A stretch of DNA of 64,000 nucleotides from Corythucha ciliata (GCA_038030265.1 CM075942.1:47520751-47584750), one strand, 5' to 3'; positions 32,941 through 45,467 are shown, counted from the stretch's first letter. Program-made: numbers and translations. Notes: generated from the sequence alone by a model not told the origin.

Positions 32941-34655
32941 GGCCTGATTTTATTTGAACGGATCGTGTTTTCATGAGTTTTGGTAACCAAGCTATCACGA
33001 CAGCATGATTTTGAAAAATGTGTTACTTCCTCATTGTCATTGTTCCTAGCCAGCAAAGTCTGCCTAATCATAGCGACTAAGACTGAAGAAACAGGCTGCG
33101 CGCATGCGCGGTACATATCACCGTTTCCACCATCACAGGCATGTTTGAGGATTCGAGTGACGGGGCGCGTGCCCCAAAAAATATAGCGCCCGCTCACCTA
33201 CCGCCAGTCCTACACACCTAGCACGAGAATGTTCATCGGTTGGATCCTACCAATAACACAGCACCAAGCTCCCCCCCCCCCTCCAAACCTCACAATCCGA
33301 GGCGCCGATTGAACGAGAGCCCAGAGCCACGAATTAAATTGATTTTTGAAAGAGGGATATTCGATTTTCTCGAGAGTAGGGCCCACAAAAATGGTATAAC
33401 TTGAAAGGGGAACCAGTGCTGCGCGACCGTCCGGTCAGCAATAGCGTTCCATGCACGCCAAGATAATAAAAAGTAAACATTTTGTTCCTCGAAAGGCTCT
33501 CATTTTTTATTATGTTTCTCTTCGCCGCACGGTCTATCACCGCTGTTATTAAGGTGTTTACTGTCAGTCGGCGGCCCCGATGTGCACGGTCGAATGATTT
33601 TTGCTCGCTTTATTTTAATTTTCCTACAAGGTCTCTTGCAAAGATTCACTTTGTCCATCATCGTACATCCTTTTTTGGGTTTAGGCGGTTCCTTCCCGCA
33701 CTTTTTTTTGTCTCTCTTCCCAAGTGCGACACTAGTCGTGAGGCAACGGTCTCCTACCTATTTAGACAATTTGTCGAGGCGACATTATCATAGTGACTTT
33801 GCATCCGTCAAACGCTGTTTTTTTACTCACAGCTCCAGGGCCTGGTGTTTTGATGGCGATCAGTGAATTCGTCAAGATTCGAGTTAAAATCTGAAATACG
33901 TTCTGCACGTTAAAATGCTATCAAACTCTTAGAGCAGGTTTACAAGTATTTTACCCCTCTCGGCAACATGGCGGGTGAGAGCATTTCCTTTCAATTTTTT
34001 GACTTGTTATATGTGCGTCTTTGTCCTTAATGTGCAAACTTGCAAATTGGTACCGTCATGTGGATGGGTTGTGGAGTAGTAATTTCACATTGAAAATGTA
34101 TACAAACATTTTGGATCGAACCGACATTTTCAAATCTGCCGTCATTCCCAATGTACCTTTGATTTTTGTTCCGGATTTAAATTAAATTTGACGTTCACGC
34201 GAAGCTAAAAAAAAAAAACCCTATTTCTTTCAAATAAGTAAAAAATGAATCATCCGCCCTCCTCCACTTGTCTATCACGTCACCTAGATTAGGTAGGAGT
34301 ATGTATTAGGAGCCGTTTAACGATCATATCTTGTGAACTGACCCCCCCCCCCCTTCTAACGTAATTCTATCGGGAAATTATTGATTGTTGTCGTTCAAAC
34401 GAGATGAGATTATTTGATTGATTGCCTAATTTACACCACGCAAATACGTAAATTATACCTCGACAGCGGAGTAAGGGTTCGATGGAGGGGCAGGTTTGTC
34501 AGGTTTCAAAACAAAATAGATGACCCTGAAACTTTTAATTTAATCAATAATGTGCCTGGAAACATCCAATTTCACCGATATATTGGCCTCAAAAATGTTG
34601 CTATTTTGTTGCGGGGGTATTCGTCGTGACCGGCTGGCCCGGTGTTCGAGCCCAC
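32941..34655. other. Spacer, no gene recognised
   Basis: Contains C tracts (33269-33280, 34341-34353) and an alternating purine-pyrimidine CGCGCATGCGCG at about 33099. The overlapping open frames 33482-33866 have no recognisable domain. Confidence 0.35.
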
Positions 34656-34659
34656 AAAA

Positions 34660-36200
34660 AACAAATGTAAAAACGCAAATTCACGAATATTTAGCATCTA
34701 TAAACTCGCTATTTTTGCGAAATTAAGACCCGTGCAAGTCGTAACTCGCAATTTTGCTGAAATTAAGACAAAAAACTCACATTTTCACTAGAATTAAAGT
34801 CAAGGTACACACTAAGCGAGTAGTTTAGTCGAGTAAACGAGTGCGAACACCAACTATAGTCAAGTCACCAGCAGTGAGAAGGATTTTTAGTTTAGTGGCA
34901 AGACGTGAGTTACTAAACTCGCGACCAAAACAAAACAAAAACAAAAAAAAACTAAATTGCTCGATCAGTGTGAACAAGGCTTAAGACCCGAAATTTGCTT
35001 TTTCGCATAAATAAAATTCGAAACTTCCAATATCGTAGGTAGTCGGCAGGCTATGGTAAAAGTTAAGACCGGCTAGCCTGGCTCCCATTACTACGAAAAT
35101 GATCTCGAAGCTGCAATTTCGCTTTATATAGGAGCATAAGTTTGCAATTTTGCTGAAACTGTTAATTTTACTGGTTATTAAAAAACGTGTAATTTCACTC
35201 AAATTAGGTCCCCAACTGCTTGCAAACTCGTTCACTTTTAATTGCAAATAAAATTCCAATTCAAAAATTATGGGAGCAGTTGGGGCTGTCTTGCACAGGG
35301 CTCGCACCTACTAAAAACGTAATATTTCCCTGGAACTTGCAAAAATTAATACGTGAAACTTATAATATCGCGAAAAAGGAAACTTCCAAATTTCACTGAT
35401 ATTATTTATCTACGAAATTTTGAAACTTTGCGGCTAATTCAGACATGACAGACTTTGAGCGCTTTCCAGCACCACTTTGAATAAGAAAATATGTAATTCC
35501 GCGGAAAAAATACCCCAAAATTGCGATTTCACAAAAAATAAAGACAGCAAACTTAGTAATTTCACGAATATTCAGTCCCGAACTCACAATTTCACTGAAA
35601 TGAAGGCCAGGAACTAGCAATATCGTGGATGTTCAGTCTGGAAACTACCAATTTCGTGGATTTTTGGCTCCGAAATGTCGCAAAGGCTGTTCGTCAAGCT
35701 TTGAGTCGTGCTGTCACGGGGCTGGCTTGCCCGGGATACTCGGTCTTGGAAGAAAATAAAATTTCCATTTCGCTTAAATTGAGACGTGAAACTTGCAATA
35801 TCACGAGTGTATTCAGTCAAGAAAATTCCCATTTCGCGGATATTTGTGCTTTCAAAATGTAAACATTTTGCGGACATTCATCCAAAGACTTTGAGCAATG
35901 TCGTGGCCGTCTAGGCCAGGTTCTGTGGTCTCCGGCACTCGGAATTTTAGCAGAAAATGGAAATTTCACGAGAATAAGTACCCAAAACTATAGCGATTTA
36001 ACCGATAATTAAACCCGAAAAACTGGCAATTTCCCGCCAATTTTTAGTTCCGAATGATGTAATTTCATAGCTGCTTTGGCCAAGGCTTTGGGTGCTGTTG
36101 CAGCTGGCAAGCACCAAGTCCACGGCAATAATAATACAAAAAGGCCCCGAAACTTGATTTCACCAAAAACATCCGATTTCATGGATTAAGACGCTTGAAG
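34660..36200 (+). repeat. Minisatellite array, subtype with AACTCGCAATTTCGC units
   Basis: Repeated phrase 'gaaacttgcaatttcgctgaaattaagac', period roughly 30-45 bp, with clear units near 34740, 34980, 35150, 35400, 35540, 35590, 35640, 35790, 35830, 35960 and 36030. A degenerate MITE-like block (34805-34985, ends GGTACACACTAAGCGAG and ATCAGTGTGAACAAGGC) interrupts it. Confidence 0.75.
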
Positions 36201-36772
36201 AAGGCTGGGCAGCTGCCTAACCTTTTTTTTTAGGCCCTTGCACCATTCACCTTTGGGCCTGACGACCAGTAGAGTTGCCACATTTGGGCTCTGCTGTGCT
36301 ATAAATCCCATTTTAAGCAACTTCTGGGGGTATTTCGCGGTTGAAATCGAGAAAACGCCCTACGTCAAGCGAGCAACGAGTGGATTTGGTGTTTTTACTG
36401 GTTACTGAGGCACAACGACAATAGTAAAAGTTTACTTTGGCGCTCACGGCCCAAGATACAAAATACTTGAACTGTGAGGCCTCTTCTCTTATATTTAGCT
36501 GTTATTGGAGCCTTCAATCTTATGTCACTTTTAAAGTTTTTGAAAATTACCCATAGTGATGACATGTTAAATATCACATGTAGATTAGTTCAAATGACAA
36601 ATTCAAGCATCAAGTTTCCATATCAAATTCGTAGGGAGAAGAAATAAGTGCCGTCCCAAAATGATGCCGACATGGGTAAATATGCCTTCAATCGATTGAA
36701 AGGTTGGGAGTCGAACTTCAGAAAAACTTTAATTTACAGGCCCTGGCGCGACAAGTGCCGAAAGCCGTCTCA
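36201..36772. other. 5' flank of the Cys-rich gene
   Basis: No separate gene seen. Just before the start codon at 36773 an acceptor-like TTTACAG (36733-36739) precedes an in-frame open stretch, so the gene may have an additional upstream exon. Confidence 0.4.
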
Positions 36773-37879
36773 ATGGCACAACGCTTAGGGCGTGACCCAG
36801 TAAGTACGCCCCCCCCCCACACATTGGAAGCGGAATTCACTTAATTTGTCCCCCCCCCCACTCCTATTTCACAGGTGGAAAAACGTAGCTTCGTAACGAG
36901 TCTTCCACACTTCGGTGTCGGGTGCGGAGCCTCGAAAAAGTCCCTCATACGCGACGGTGGAGGAGCCGATAAACACCATGCCAATAACCCGTGTCGAAAA
37001 GACGACTGTCCTCAACCGAAAGCAAAAACACCGTGCCAAAAACCACCCTGTCCAATACCAAAGGCGAACTGTCCATTGAACGATCCGTGTGTGCACTGTC
37101 CGTTCACACCACCGCCTTGTCCGCAACAGGTTCACCGGTGCTGTCCAAAGCCACCGTGCACTCCAAATCCGAAGGAGTTTAAGGTATGGTTTTTGAGAGT
37201 AGGAGGGGGTAAATGGTTGTTTTAAATTTGTCGCGATTTTAGTCGGTGTGTTGCGACAAACAACGAGGTGATGGTAACAAAAATTGTGACACGTGTAAAA
37301 AAAAGCCTGAATGTTGTCCCTGCGACCCATGCGAAAGTAAGAGTAAGAAAAAGAAACAGGACTGTTGCCCGGCGGATTTACAACAGAAGCATATGTGCAG
37401 TAACCCGCCCCCTAAAAGGCTAGCTTCAGACAACACCCCAGAAGCAACAACACTTAACAAGTTTTTTCTTTAGGCCTCTAAAAAGATGCGAACGACCTGA
37501 AGCCTGCAACGATCCGTGCTGCCCGCGAAAGCCCTGCTGCCCCGACCCTTGCGACAAGTGTAAAGACCCTTGCGAGGAACCGTGCGATAAATGTGAGCGA
37601 CCCGTACTGCCGGACTTGTGCACCGAGCTCGGCATCATTTGCGGGAAGGACAGAGACTGCAAGCGTAAACAACCCGAACACTGCCCATCCGGCTGCACCA
37701 GAAAGGATCGACACTTGAAAAAGAAGAAGAAACCCGTACCGCATCCCTGCTGCTTCGATTTGGACCCCGACTGGCCGCCAAAACGCCCCAATTGCGACGC
37801 CGGATGTCTTTCGCCAGATCCATGTAATCCTTGTCAACAAGCGTGCAGAGCTAAGAAACCATTTTGGGACGGTCTATGA
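36773..37879 (+). CDS. Cys/Pro/Lys-rich protein, function unknown
   Basis: Spliced gene, not recognised. Exons: 36773-36799 (ends at GTAAGT), 36875-37183 (after TTCACAG, ends at GTATGG), 37243-37394 (after TTTTAG; weak donor GTGCAG) and 37474-37879 (after CTTTAG). This gives about 297 residues in a continuous frame. Composition is striking: tens of cysteines, mostly as PC, CC and CPxP pairs (KPPCPIPKANCPLNDPC, CCPRKPCCPDPCDKC), with many Pro and Lys. No signal peptide or membrane segment is evident. Such Cys/Pro repeats recall sperm-tail structural proteins or keratin-associated/metallothionein-like proteins, but no homologue is certain. The third intron rests on a weak donor; without it a stop at 37471 would end the frame. 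Minus-strand frames here are antisense shadows. Confidence 0.65.
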
Positions 37880-38254
37880 TTCTTTTTTTCTCTTTACAAA
37901 TACACAAGTACCAAGTTACATTTTTTTTTTTTTCAATACTTATTTACGCTATCACTTTAACTGTGACAGACGCCGCGCGCGTGGCCCGTGTCGTGAGTAC
38001 TGTGGGACTGGGATCGAATTCATCTACTGTTCGACTTCGCTATCAAGGCTAAGGCGAGCCGTGACACGATGCGCCCGGTTCCGTGTTGGCGTTCCCGGCG
38101 GTGTGCGGATAACAAACCGCGCATCGACGGGAAACGCCGCCGGCGAAGTGCGGGCTGTGTCTTCACTGTTTAGAAAGACGTCACAAAAAACAAAAATATA
38201 TAAATTCAACGGCCCTCGAGGTTATAAAATTAGCCAACAATATTATTTTTTGAG

Positions 38255-38470
38255 GGGTTCCGGGGTAGCCTAGGCAATTGAGTGTCTCACATACTCGGGA
38301 ATGTGGGTTCGAACCCCACGGCTGGTGGAATTAGTTCAACACAAATTTCTCTAGCTCCACTGTTGTTACATGGGAGTGGGGCCTTGGAAACATTGGCACG
38401 GCTAGCTTGGCCACATCAGCCATTCTAGTATGGCCTGTCATAGGAGAAAGCTCGCTCCAAATCATAGAGA
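38255..38470 (+). repeat. tRNA-derived SINE-like sequence
   Basis: Contains a B box GGTTCGAACCC inside a good T-arm (GTGGG-TTCGAAC-CCCAC, about 38306-38322) and an A-box-like TAGCCTAGG at 38267. The middle can fold an anticodon-like arm, but C instead of U precedes the anticodon and no 7-bp acceptor stem closes. A functional tRNA gene is unlikely; a tRNA-derived SINE head with unrelated 3' body is more probable. Confidence 0.45.
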
Positions 38471-38691
38471 AATGTATAAATGTTATATTATTTGATAATC
38501 TACTTACCCGAATATCAATTACTTGATTACCAGAAATTATAAAATCTTATATTTCGCATGCGAAGCACTCCAAAGCTCTCACACACCATGAGAGCGAGGA
38601 AATACGCAATCCTTGTTAAGGGCAGTAATTCGCCCAACTAGTGTACACCAGCAGGTACTCGAGCTTTCCAAGATTCGAGTTAATCTTTTTT

Positions 38692-38720
38692 CATTATTAT
38701 TATTATTATTATTATTATTT
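38692..38720. repeat. (ATT)n microsatellite
   Basis: About nine ATT units just beyond the 3' end of CDK9. Confidence 0.9.
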
Positions 38721-38827
38721 TAGTCTTTCTCCCCAAAATATAATGAACAAAATAAATGACGATATAAATGAAAAAAATAAATTAAAGAACAGCCGCAAGA
38801 GTGGGCAGGGGAGGAGAAAAATTAATC

Positions 38828-41800
38828 TCAGAAGACTCGATCCTGATAACCGGAATCGACGATGGCCGTGGACTTTGCCGGATGAGCACCACCAGCCACC
38901 TGTGCTGTTTGATGGTGATGGTGGTGGTGGCCGTGAGCTCTCATGCCTCGACGTGACTGCATAGTAAACTCGAACATGGACTGTGTATGTTGAGCTAACA
39001 TCTGTAAAACGAGGGCGTATCAGGACAGTCAGGAGTGGGTGGGGGAGGGGAAATCAAACCTTGCTAAGATCACAGGGCATTGGTTCAGTCCAGAAAAAAT
39101 CGTGATTTAAGGCTGAGTCGGCGTCAAATCGTTTCTGAGGATCCAAAACTAACAATTTGTCTAGTAAATCACAGGCGTAGGGGTCCTTCACATAGGGTTT
39201 GAGCCTATCTTTCACCTGGAATTTCCATCGTCAATTAATTTCCTCCTTCCATCCCAGCATCATAACTCTTACCTTCCGTTTTTGTCCTCGAGCGAGCTCA
39301 ATTTTATTGTACAGCTCCAACGACTCGACACCAGGCCAAACGTCGGGTGTTATCGAGCCGCACAGCTGTGAAATCAAAGCCAACTGCTGAGGCTCCGTAT
39401 TGCCCTGCATGATGGGCGATCGCGTCCACATTTCCGCCATAATACAACCCGCCCCCCAGAGATCTACCGGTGGACCGTAGTTACGGTCACCCAGAAGAAG
39501 CTCTGGGGGTCGATACCAAAGTGTCACCACACGATTTGTGTATCTAACAAAAAAATGTCCAAATTAAGTAAAACTCGGATAATTGAACGCCACAAAATCA
39601 AACTCACCGATTAACCTGTCCATTTTTCGTCTGACTAAATGCTCGTGCGAGACCGAAATCGGCCAATTTTAATATACCAGTCTTCGTTATCAACACGTTG
39701 GCCGCCTTCATATCTCTGTGAAGAATCTTGTTGCTGTGAATGTAGTACAGTCCGTTCAGCAACTGTTGAATGACACGTTTGATCTCGCCAAGAGAGAATT
39801 TGACGTTTGCATTCGACAGAAGACCCGCCAAGTCATGTTCACAAAAGTCGAAAACTAAGTAGAACGTCGACCGATATTTATTGTGGTGAGTGGCTATAAA
39901 ATATTTATTTACAGTTAATGCACGAACGGGAGAGGGTCACTTCAGTACATGCATACCTTTAGTTCTGCAGATTTCTATTAAATTTACCACATTTTCGTGT
40001 TTCAACAACTGAAGAATTTTGATTTCTCTCAGAGCTGTAATGGGAAACTACAAACAAAGTGGGTCAATTTGTTGTAAAGGCTTAATTAAAGCGAATAACT
40101 CACCCCCTCTTTTTCATTATCCATGAGAACTTTTTTCATTGCAACGATTTTAGTCGGATTCTTTTTATCTTTTGCCTTGAAAACTTCACTGTATCACGTC
40201 ATTCACGAACAAAATAAGACATTTTAAATCAAGTAAATACTTTCAGAGAACTGCAAGAGGGGTTCCTGGTGTCTTAAAAGCAATGTATACACAAACACGA
40301 AAAGCCTGATACGCCAACTCCTCAAAACGCCACAAAAAAGGAAATTTCAAGCTCCAGCGTCACCCTTTTCTCAACTTTCGACTCACACAGACCGTCCCGT
40401 ACATTAATACCAACAATGTATCCATAATTTCCAGAGCTCATGATCGGCCATTTTGAGGGCGTTTTGGCCGAGACCGGCTGCATTTCTCAAATCAACCTGA
40501 TCTGAGGGCCTCACGAACGCGCGTCCAGCACATATTGATACTCATCGAAAAAAAAATTGCCTAAAAACGTTATTTTTGGCTACTTTGAGACTATCCCGGC
40601 GACCTAGCCGTGACCGCTCGACTTTGTCAGTTGAACACGATCTGAGGGACTCATAAACCGCTTTACACCACTGAGCATTGTCCGAGGGACTGATCTTGGC
40701 TTGTTGAAGAGACTGACTTCCGGCTCAAATCCAACCACTTTGAAAAAAAAACTGAAATCGTAAATATCAACTATGTTTGCCAAATTGTCCCAAAATTTGA
40801 AATTGGACAAATCTGTTCCCTTATGAGGATTCGCCACGGGTTCTCGATCAGACGAGACGTTCAAGAGGTCCCCCTCCTGATTCCGTCGTTTTGGGGCTCT
40901 TTACCCCCTTTTCAGGCTCCATAAGAACCTTTCAGAAGAACGGCGGCCACGCGATCCCGAGCCCTAAAGTCCAAGAGAGATCATCGACACCTCTTGCCCG
41001 CTCTGAAGCTAAGAAAATCGGTTGAAACAAACAATATCGCGAAATGCTCATTTTTTCGCCCTTTAAGAAACGCTGAAGCCCTCTCAAGTGCATTTTAGGC
41101 GGAACCTGCTTTATTCCGCAATTGAACATTGTCCGAGGGACAGTGTCCGGCTCAAATCGGAGTTCCAAAAACGTGAAAATTGCCCACTAAACCCCTGGGG
41201 GAGGAGGTTTACAAAATTCCAAGAAAAAACCGCGTATCTCGGGGGTTTTCTAATAGGAGGAATCTGGAAATACAAACGGATTTTCGATCAGACGATTGAA
41301 AGCGTTGTCACTGTGATGCCGTTGTTTTTGGCATCTGTTTTTGGGATCCTTGTAATTTGTGGACCAACCAAATGAATTCTGCGGACCAGCTTGTAATTCC
41401 CGTTCAAGCGCTTCGTCCGGGCTGATGATTCTGAACTCGCGTGATTTTACAAACTATCGATATTTGGTGACGATAAGGTCATTTGCTGACTCAATTCCCT
41501 CCTACCGAACAGATCGAACTCCACGGACCAGCCTGTAACTCAACCCTCTAGTTCCGAGCACTTCAACAGGAGTTACAGTCTGGTACGCGGAATTCGACCA
41601 GTTTGGTATGGTAGGTGGGGGGAGGCACTCAGCAAATCACCACATCGTAACTAGGTTTAGATAGCTTCATAGCTTGTACTGGTCGCGAGTATAGTTTGAA
41701 TGCAGAATACCAGCCCTGTCGGATTACGTAAAACGGGAGTTACAACCTGGCCCGTAGAACTCATAAGGTCATATAAAGCCTAAAGCTCATAAGGTTGGTC

Positions 41801-44791
41801 CAGCCGACAACGGCCATGACCACCATTGAGTCGAGAAATTTGCCCAAAACGCTAATTTTTTTCATATTTTACTACAAGCACCAGCATTTGTGAGGATCTC
41901 CGCGCAGGTCTGGTGTTTTTGACCCATGGCGCGCAACCAAATGCCCTGTGCTGTGAAATAATAAAGGCCCGTTCACAAGCTCTATGTTTTCGTTGTGTGG
42001 TCTACGCCGCCCATCAAAATGCTTCATTTTTCGAAGGGAATAAATTTGTTTGGCTGCATAGACTCCACAGAACGCAAACATAGAGCGGGGCTTAAGGCCC
42101 GTTCACAAACTCTATGTGTGCGTTCTATGGAGATTATGCAACCAAACAAACTTTCAATTAGTCCCGGAGCCCACCGTACCATATGAAAAATCCAGGTCAT
42201 TTGATCGAGTCTGGCACCTGCGCAGGACGTTTTTTATGGTCTAGGAGATGACACTTCTGAGATCGCCAGACATTTTCCGTGGGACAGATGCTCACAACAG
42301 AACTAGCTGTTGGCAAGCACACCATTGGCCTGCTTGAAAACGGCTGGCTAGGGTAAAAATTGATTCTTCGCAAACAATATGCTAGAAAACCACCATCGCC
42401 ATCCAATTTCGAATGAAACCCTGGCTACTAGTGAGCCTGGAAATTTCACATTTTCTAAAGCTCGCTGACGGCGCTATTTACAATAAAATTGGATGGGAGT
42501 GTTGGTTTGTTCTGGCGTATTGGTCGAGGGTAATGACTTTTTACTTTCGCCAGTCGTTTTCAAACCTCCCAAAGGTGTGTTTGCCAACAGCTAGCTCTGT
42601 TGTGAACCCCTATCCCACGGAAAATGTCTGGCGATCTCAGAAGTGATATCTTCTAGACCATAAAAAACGTCCTGCGCAGGTGCCAGACACGATCAAATGA
42701 CCCGGATTTTTCATACGGTGGGCTCCCGGACTGCATTCTCTCGAAAAATGAAGCATTTTAATAGGTTGCGTAGACTCCACAGAACACATGCATACAGCTC
42801 GTGAAAGGTGCCTAAAAATGTCTCTGTGTGTACTGGGCTTTAAAAGTACGTACAGACGGTGAGGATTTCCTGTTTAGGCTAACCCCACCGGCCGGCCGGA
42901 GCGTCTGGACCTGTCTTTGACTTCAGTTTAAGTCACCTTAAAGTTGCCACACATCAGATAAAGTTGCGCAGTCCACCTCAACTGATGTCGAAGTCTGGGC
43001 ACACGCCCCGGTTGGCCGGTAGAGGTTGGCCTCAACGGGAAATCTCACCGTGTGTACGTACCCTATAACCGTAGGGGTTAAAGAGTCTGGGGGAGGGGCT
43101 TTAGGAACAAGAGCCAGGCGGGCGGGCTTCAGAAAGTTCTGGATACCAAAGCCCCCCTCTACCTCCACCCATATTTGACGGCCAAGCCCTGAGGCCTAAA
43201 GTGTGTTAAAGGGGAGGGCGTATCGACCTTGTGGCCCTTCTGTATCATCTCAATGATAAGCTTCCTCCTGAACTCGCATTCTGCCAGGCATGGGTGGCGA
43301 TACCTCTTCACAATTTATCACTTACCACCTAATGGCGAGGCTATCAAAGTTTCCTAGAAACAAGGAACTGATTGCCGATTCCATAACCACCACAGGGTGC
43401 TAAACTGCTATAAGGCAGTCCTCTAGCAAATGCTTTAAGTGCTCTACTCCCCGTCATCACAGACTCTACCGTCTCTCTCCTTTTCAACCGAGTCGGGGTG
43501 CTGGTCTCCCATGCCTCCGAAATATCTGACCCGCTTAGCTTTATCATTAAATTCAGTCATCATAAACTGTCTAACGCGAATCATAACTGTACTGCGTAAC
43601 GTCCGGCACAACCAATTCCCCCCTGGTGACCGCCGATTTGGTAGATCACCACCTCGTGAAACCATGATGGTAAAGTGAAGACACTTCTGCTCAGCATTCT
43701 AATCGTTGCTGCAAGGCACCCGCTGACGAAAACCTAACCATCGTGAGGTGATGGAAAGTGACCTCCTCGGGACTTTTTTCAAAGTTGCGTTTTTCCGGAA
43801 TACCCAGCCAGGCGAAAAAGCCACTCGCGGTTTCCTACAAACGCTCTCTTCACAGCGAAAAAGTCGTCGTAACTAAGTCTTCTTGACTTCTAGACATTTC
43901 AGACGTTGCAGTGCCCCAACAGGCCGACATCTAGCGTCTTCATGGCTTTGGCTTCATCTCTGCAATGGAGCGTCATCGAAATGGTGACAAAGATGGCTCC
44001 TACACCAGATTGACGCGAGGCAATTACCGTGCTTCCATTACGGTACCATACGGTAGCCCGTAATTCCTAGAAAGACCCAACTCTCAAGTTCACCAAAGAG
44101 TTGAACTCTCTGAGACTGCCAGGATGCTCTCCCGCGAAATCTCTGGCCCGTTTAGACTGGCGAGTTAAGCTCTCGAGAGTACTCTCAAGAGCAAAAAACT
44201 CTCAAATGTAAACGCAGCTTAAGATGAAGGAGCCTGCAAGTCCAAGACTTCCCTATTTGGGAAAATCACTATATTCGTAAGCCTACACTTCGCCCCGTCG
44301 AAAAGCTCAATAAAATCGATCTGTTCTGTGACCTGTCAATTGAGACGGATCGACGTGTTGTGGATGTGAAGACAAACGAGGGACACAGCTAACCGTAATG
44401 AGGTTAGGGGTTTGCCTACTCCAGAAAACGTCTCGCAATTTTAGTCAAGAATGTGAACTTTGCGGAGAATGTTGAAAAGCCGAGTCACAGAACACATAAT
44501 GTTCCAAATAGGTAGCCACCCCACAATGTTGAAGAATGAGTGAATTATTATTAAATGAATTATTCAGCAAATTGAAACCAGGAAGCCCCTCTCAACACTG
44601 GATCTTGCAAACAAACCAACTCACCCGAATGTTCCTTGTCCAATTTTAGTTATTTTCTCGTATTTGGTATCTTCATCACAGTACGGAAAGTCAAACTCCT
44701 CGATATATTTCTCTTTTTCCTTCGTATTCATTTTTGAGAAAATTGCCTGGTTTTGACCGATCTGAGGTCCTGAAGGCATTGTCGAAACCAT
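38828..44791 (-). CDS. CDK9: CDK9, cyclin-dependent kinase 9 (P-TEFb catalytic subunit)
   Basis: With cyclin T, phosphorylates the RNA polymerase II CTD, DSIF and NELF to release paused polymerase in the nucleus. Seven minus-strand exons: 44791-44625, 40188-40104, 40047-39957, 39893-39608, 39543-39273, 39215-39060, 39001-38828. All phases fit and give 409 residues. Seen: glycine loop GQGTFGEV (51-58), VAMKKV with K74, the namesake PITALRE helix (86-92), HRDMKAAN with D175, DFG 193-195, activation-loop NRYTNRVV with T212, and the signature GQKRKVKDRLKPY. The C-terminus has SMFEF and ends QDRVF, like the vertebrate ERVF end. A run of six histidines (39 kb side) sits in the C-terminal tail; human CDK9 lacks it. 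The N-terminal extension MVSTMPSGPQIG is longer than in human. Intron 1 is 4.4 kb and repeat-filled; the others are under 70 bp. Confidence 0.96.
41963..42093. repeat. Short foldback element in CDK9 intron 1
   Basis: Inverted arms: GCCCGTTCACAAGCTCTATG at the left pairs with 'catagagcggggcttaagg' at the right. The inner sequence (TGGTCTACGCC / GCATAGACTCCA) also pairs imperfectly. It directly abuts the larger foldback that starts with the same AAGGCCCGTTCACAA. Confidence 0.7.
42094..42813. repeat. Large foldback element (~720 bp) in CDK9 intron 1
   Basis: Two inverted arms of about 340 bp around a short centre near 42410-42450. Clear pairs: ATTTTCCGTGGGACAGATG with its partner near 42612; CACCTGCGCAGGACGTTTTT with AAAAACGTCCTGCGCAGGTG (exact); GCCGTTTTCAAGC-type blocks. 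The arms are about 80-85% matched by eye. No coding capacity. Transcription of CDK9 would place this hairpin in pre-mRNA. Confidence 0.85.
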
Positions 44792-45467
44792 TATGATGAC
44801 TGGGGCGTTAGGAACTAACTAATAATTAACGATTTTAGCACTTTATCATCACTTGCATGTCACAAATTTTAAAAAAACTAATGAGAAATTAATAAAAATA
44901 AAAATACACAATTCAATAACAACTTTCTCCTTGAACGCGATTGCAATAAAAGGTTACATCAGCGCAGGTTGTGTTTCTGAGAGTAAGCTTTAGCTCATTG
45001 CAAGGTTCGCCAATTCGCCGTTTGTTTAAGTTTTTTTACCTACCAGGCCTACGTCACAATATGCTCCCTCCCTCCACAAGGTATTCTTGCTCCTTTGTAA
45101 CTGAGTAGATGAATCAAAACGACAATTTGCCGGGACAAAAAAGAAGAAACCCGGGACACTCGACCTGAGGTGTCGTCAGGCACTCGCTAAGGGCTTGCTT
45201 GAGCTCGACTAGTTACTATAGCCACAATAAAGAGCTTGAACCGCAGAAATCAGCAACCCAAAAATGCGTAAGTAACAAAACGCTCTAACTACAAAAAGTT
45301 CTTACTACAAGAAACACTGAACCACAAAAAGCACTTGACCACAAAGTGGTCTAAGCACCCCCCAAATTCCCAAAAAGCTCGAGTCACAACGCCACAATCC
45401 CTGACAGGGACCTCTCGGAGTGTTTGTTGAATGTTTAAGCTAAAAAATTACAAGAATCAAAAGATAA

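Larger units (their letters stand above)
40189..44624 (-). other. CDK9 intron 1 (4.4 kb), repeat-filled
   Basis: Begins with donor GTGAGT at 44624 and ends with acceptor ATACAG at 40189. It contains blocks of a dispersed repeat around CATTGTCCGAGGGAC and CCGGCTCAAATC (40675, 41128; also 49786 in STEEP1 intron 1), two foldback elements (41963-42813), and a region at 43240-43680 with overlapping open frames that I could not identify. Confidence 0.8.

Noticed and set aside
33090..33115. CGCGCATGCGCG as a regulatory site
   Set aside because: It is a short alternating purine-pyrimidine stretch that could form Z-DNA, but no neighbouring gene or other evidence supports a function.
36869..37330. Minus-strand 153-codon frame, and 37426-37840 minus-strand frames
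   Set aside because: They are antisense shadows of the Cys-rich gene, whose plus-strand exons share phase and splice sites.
38262..38340. A tRNA gene
   Set aside because: The T-arm is good, but the acceptor stem does not pair, a D-arm is absent and the base before the anticodon is C instead of U.
43344..43678. Overlapping frames in CDK9 intron 1, including a Gly/Arg-rich stretch
   Set aside because: I considered a transposon or viral-derived coding relic, but no motif could be named and both strands are open, so no gene call is supported.
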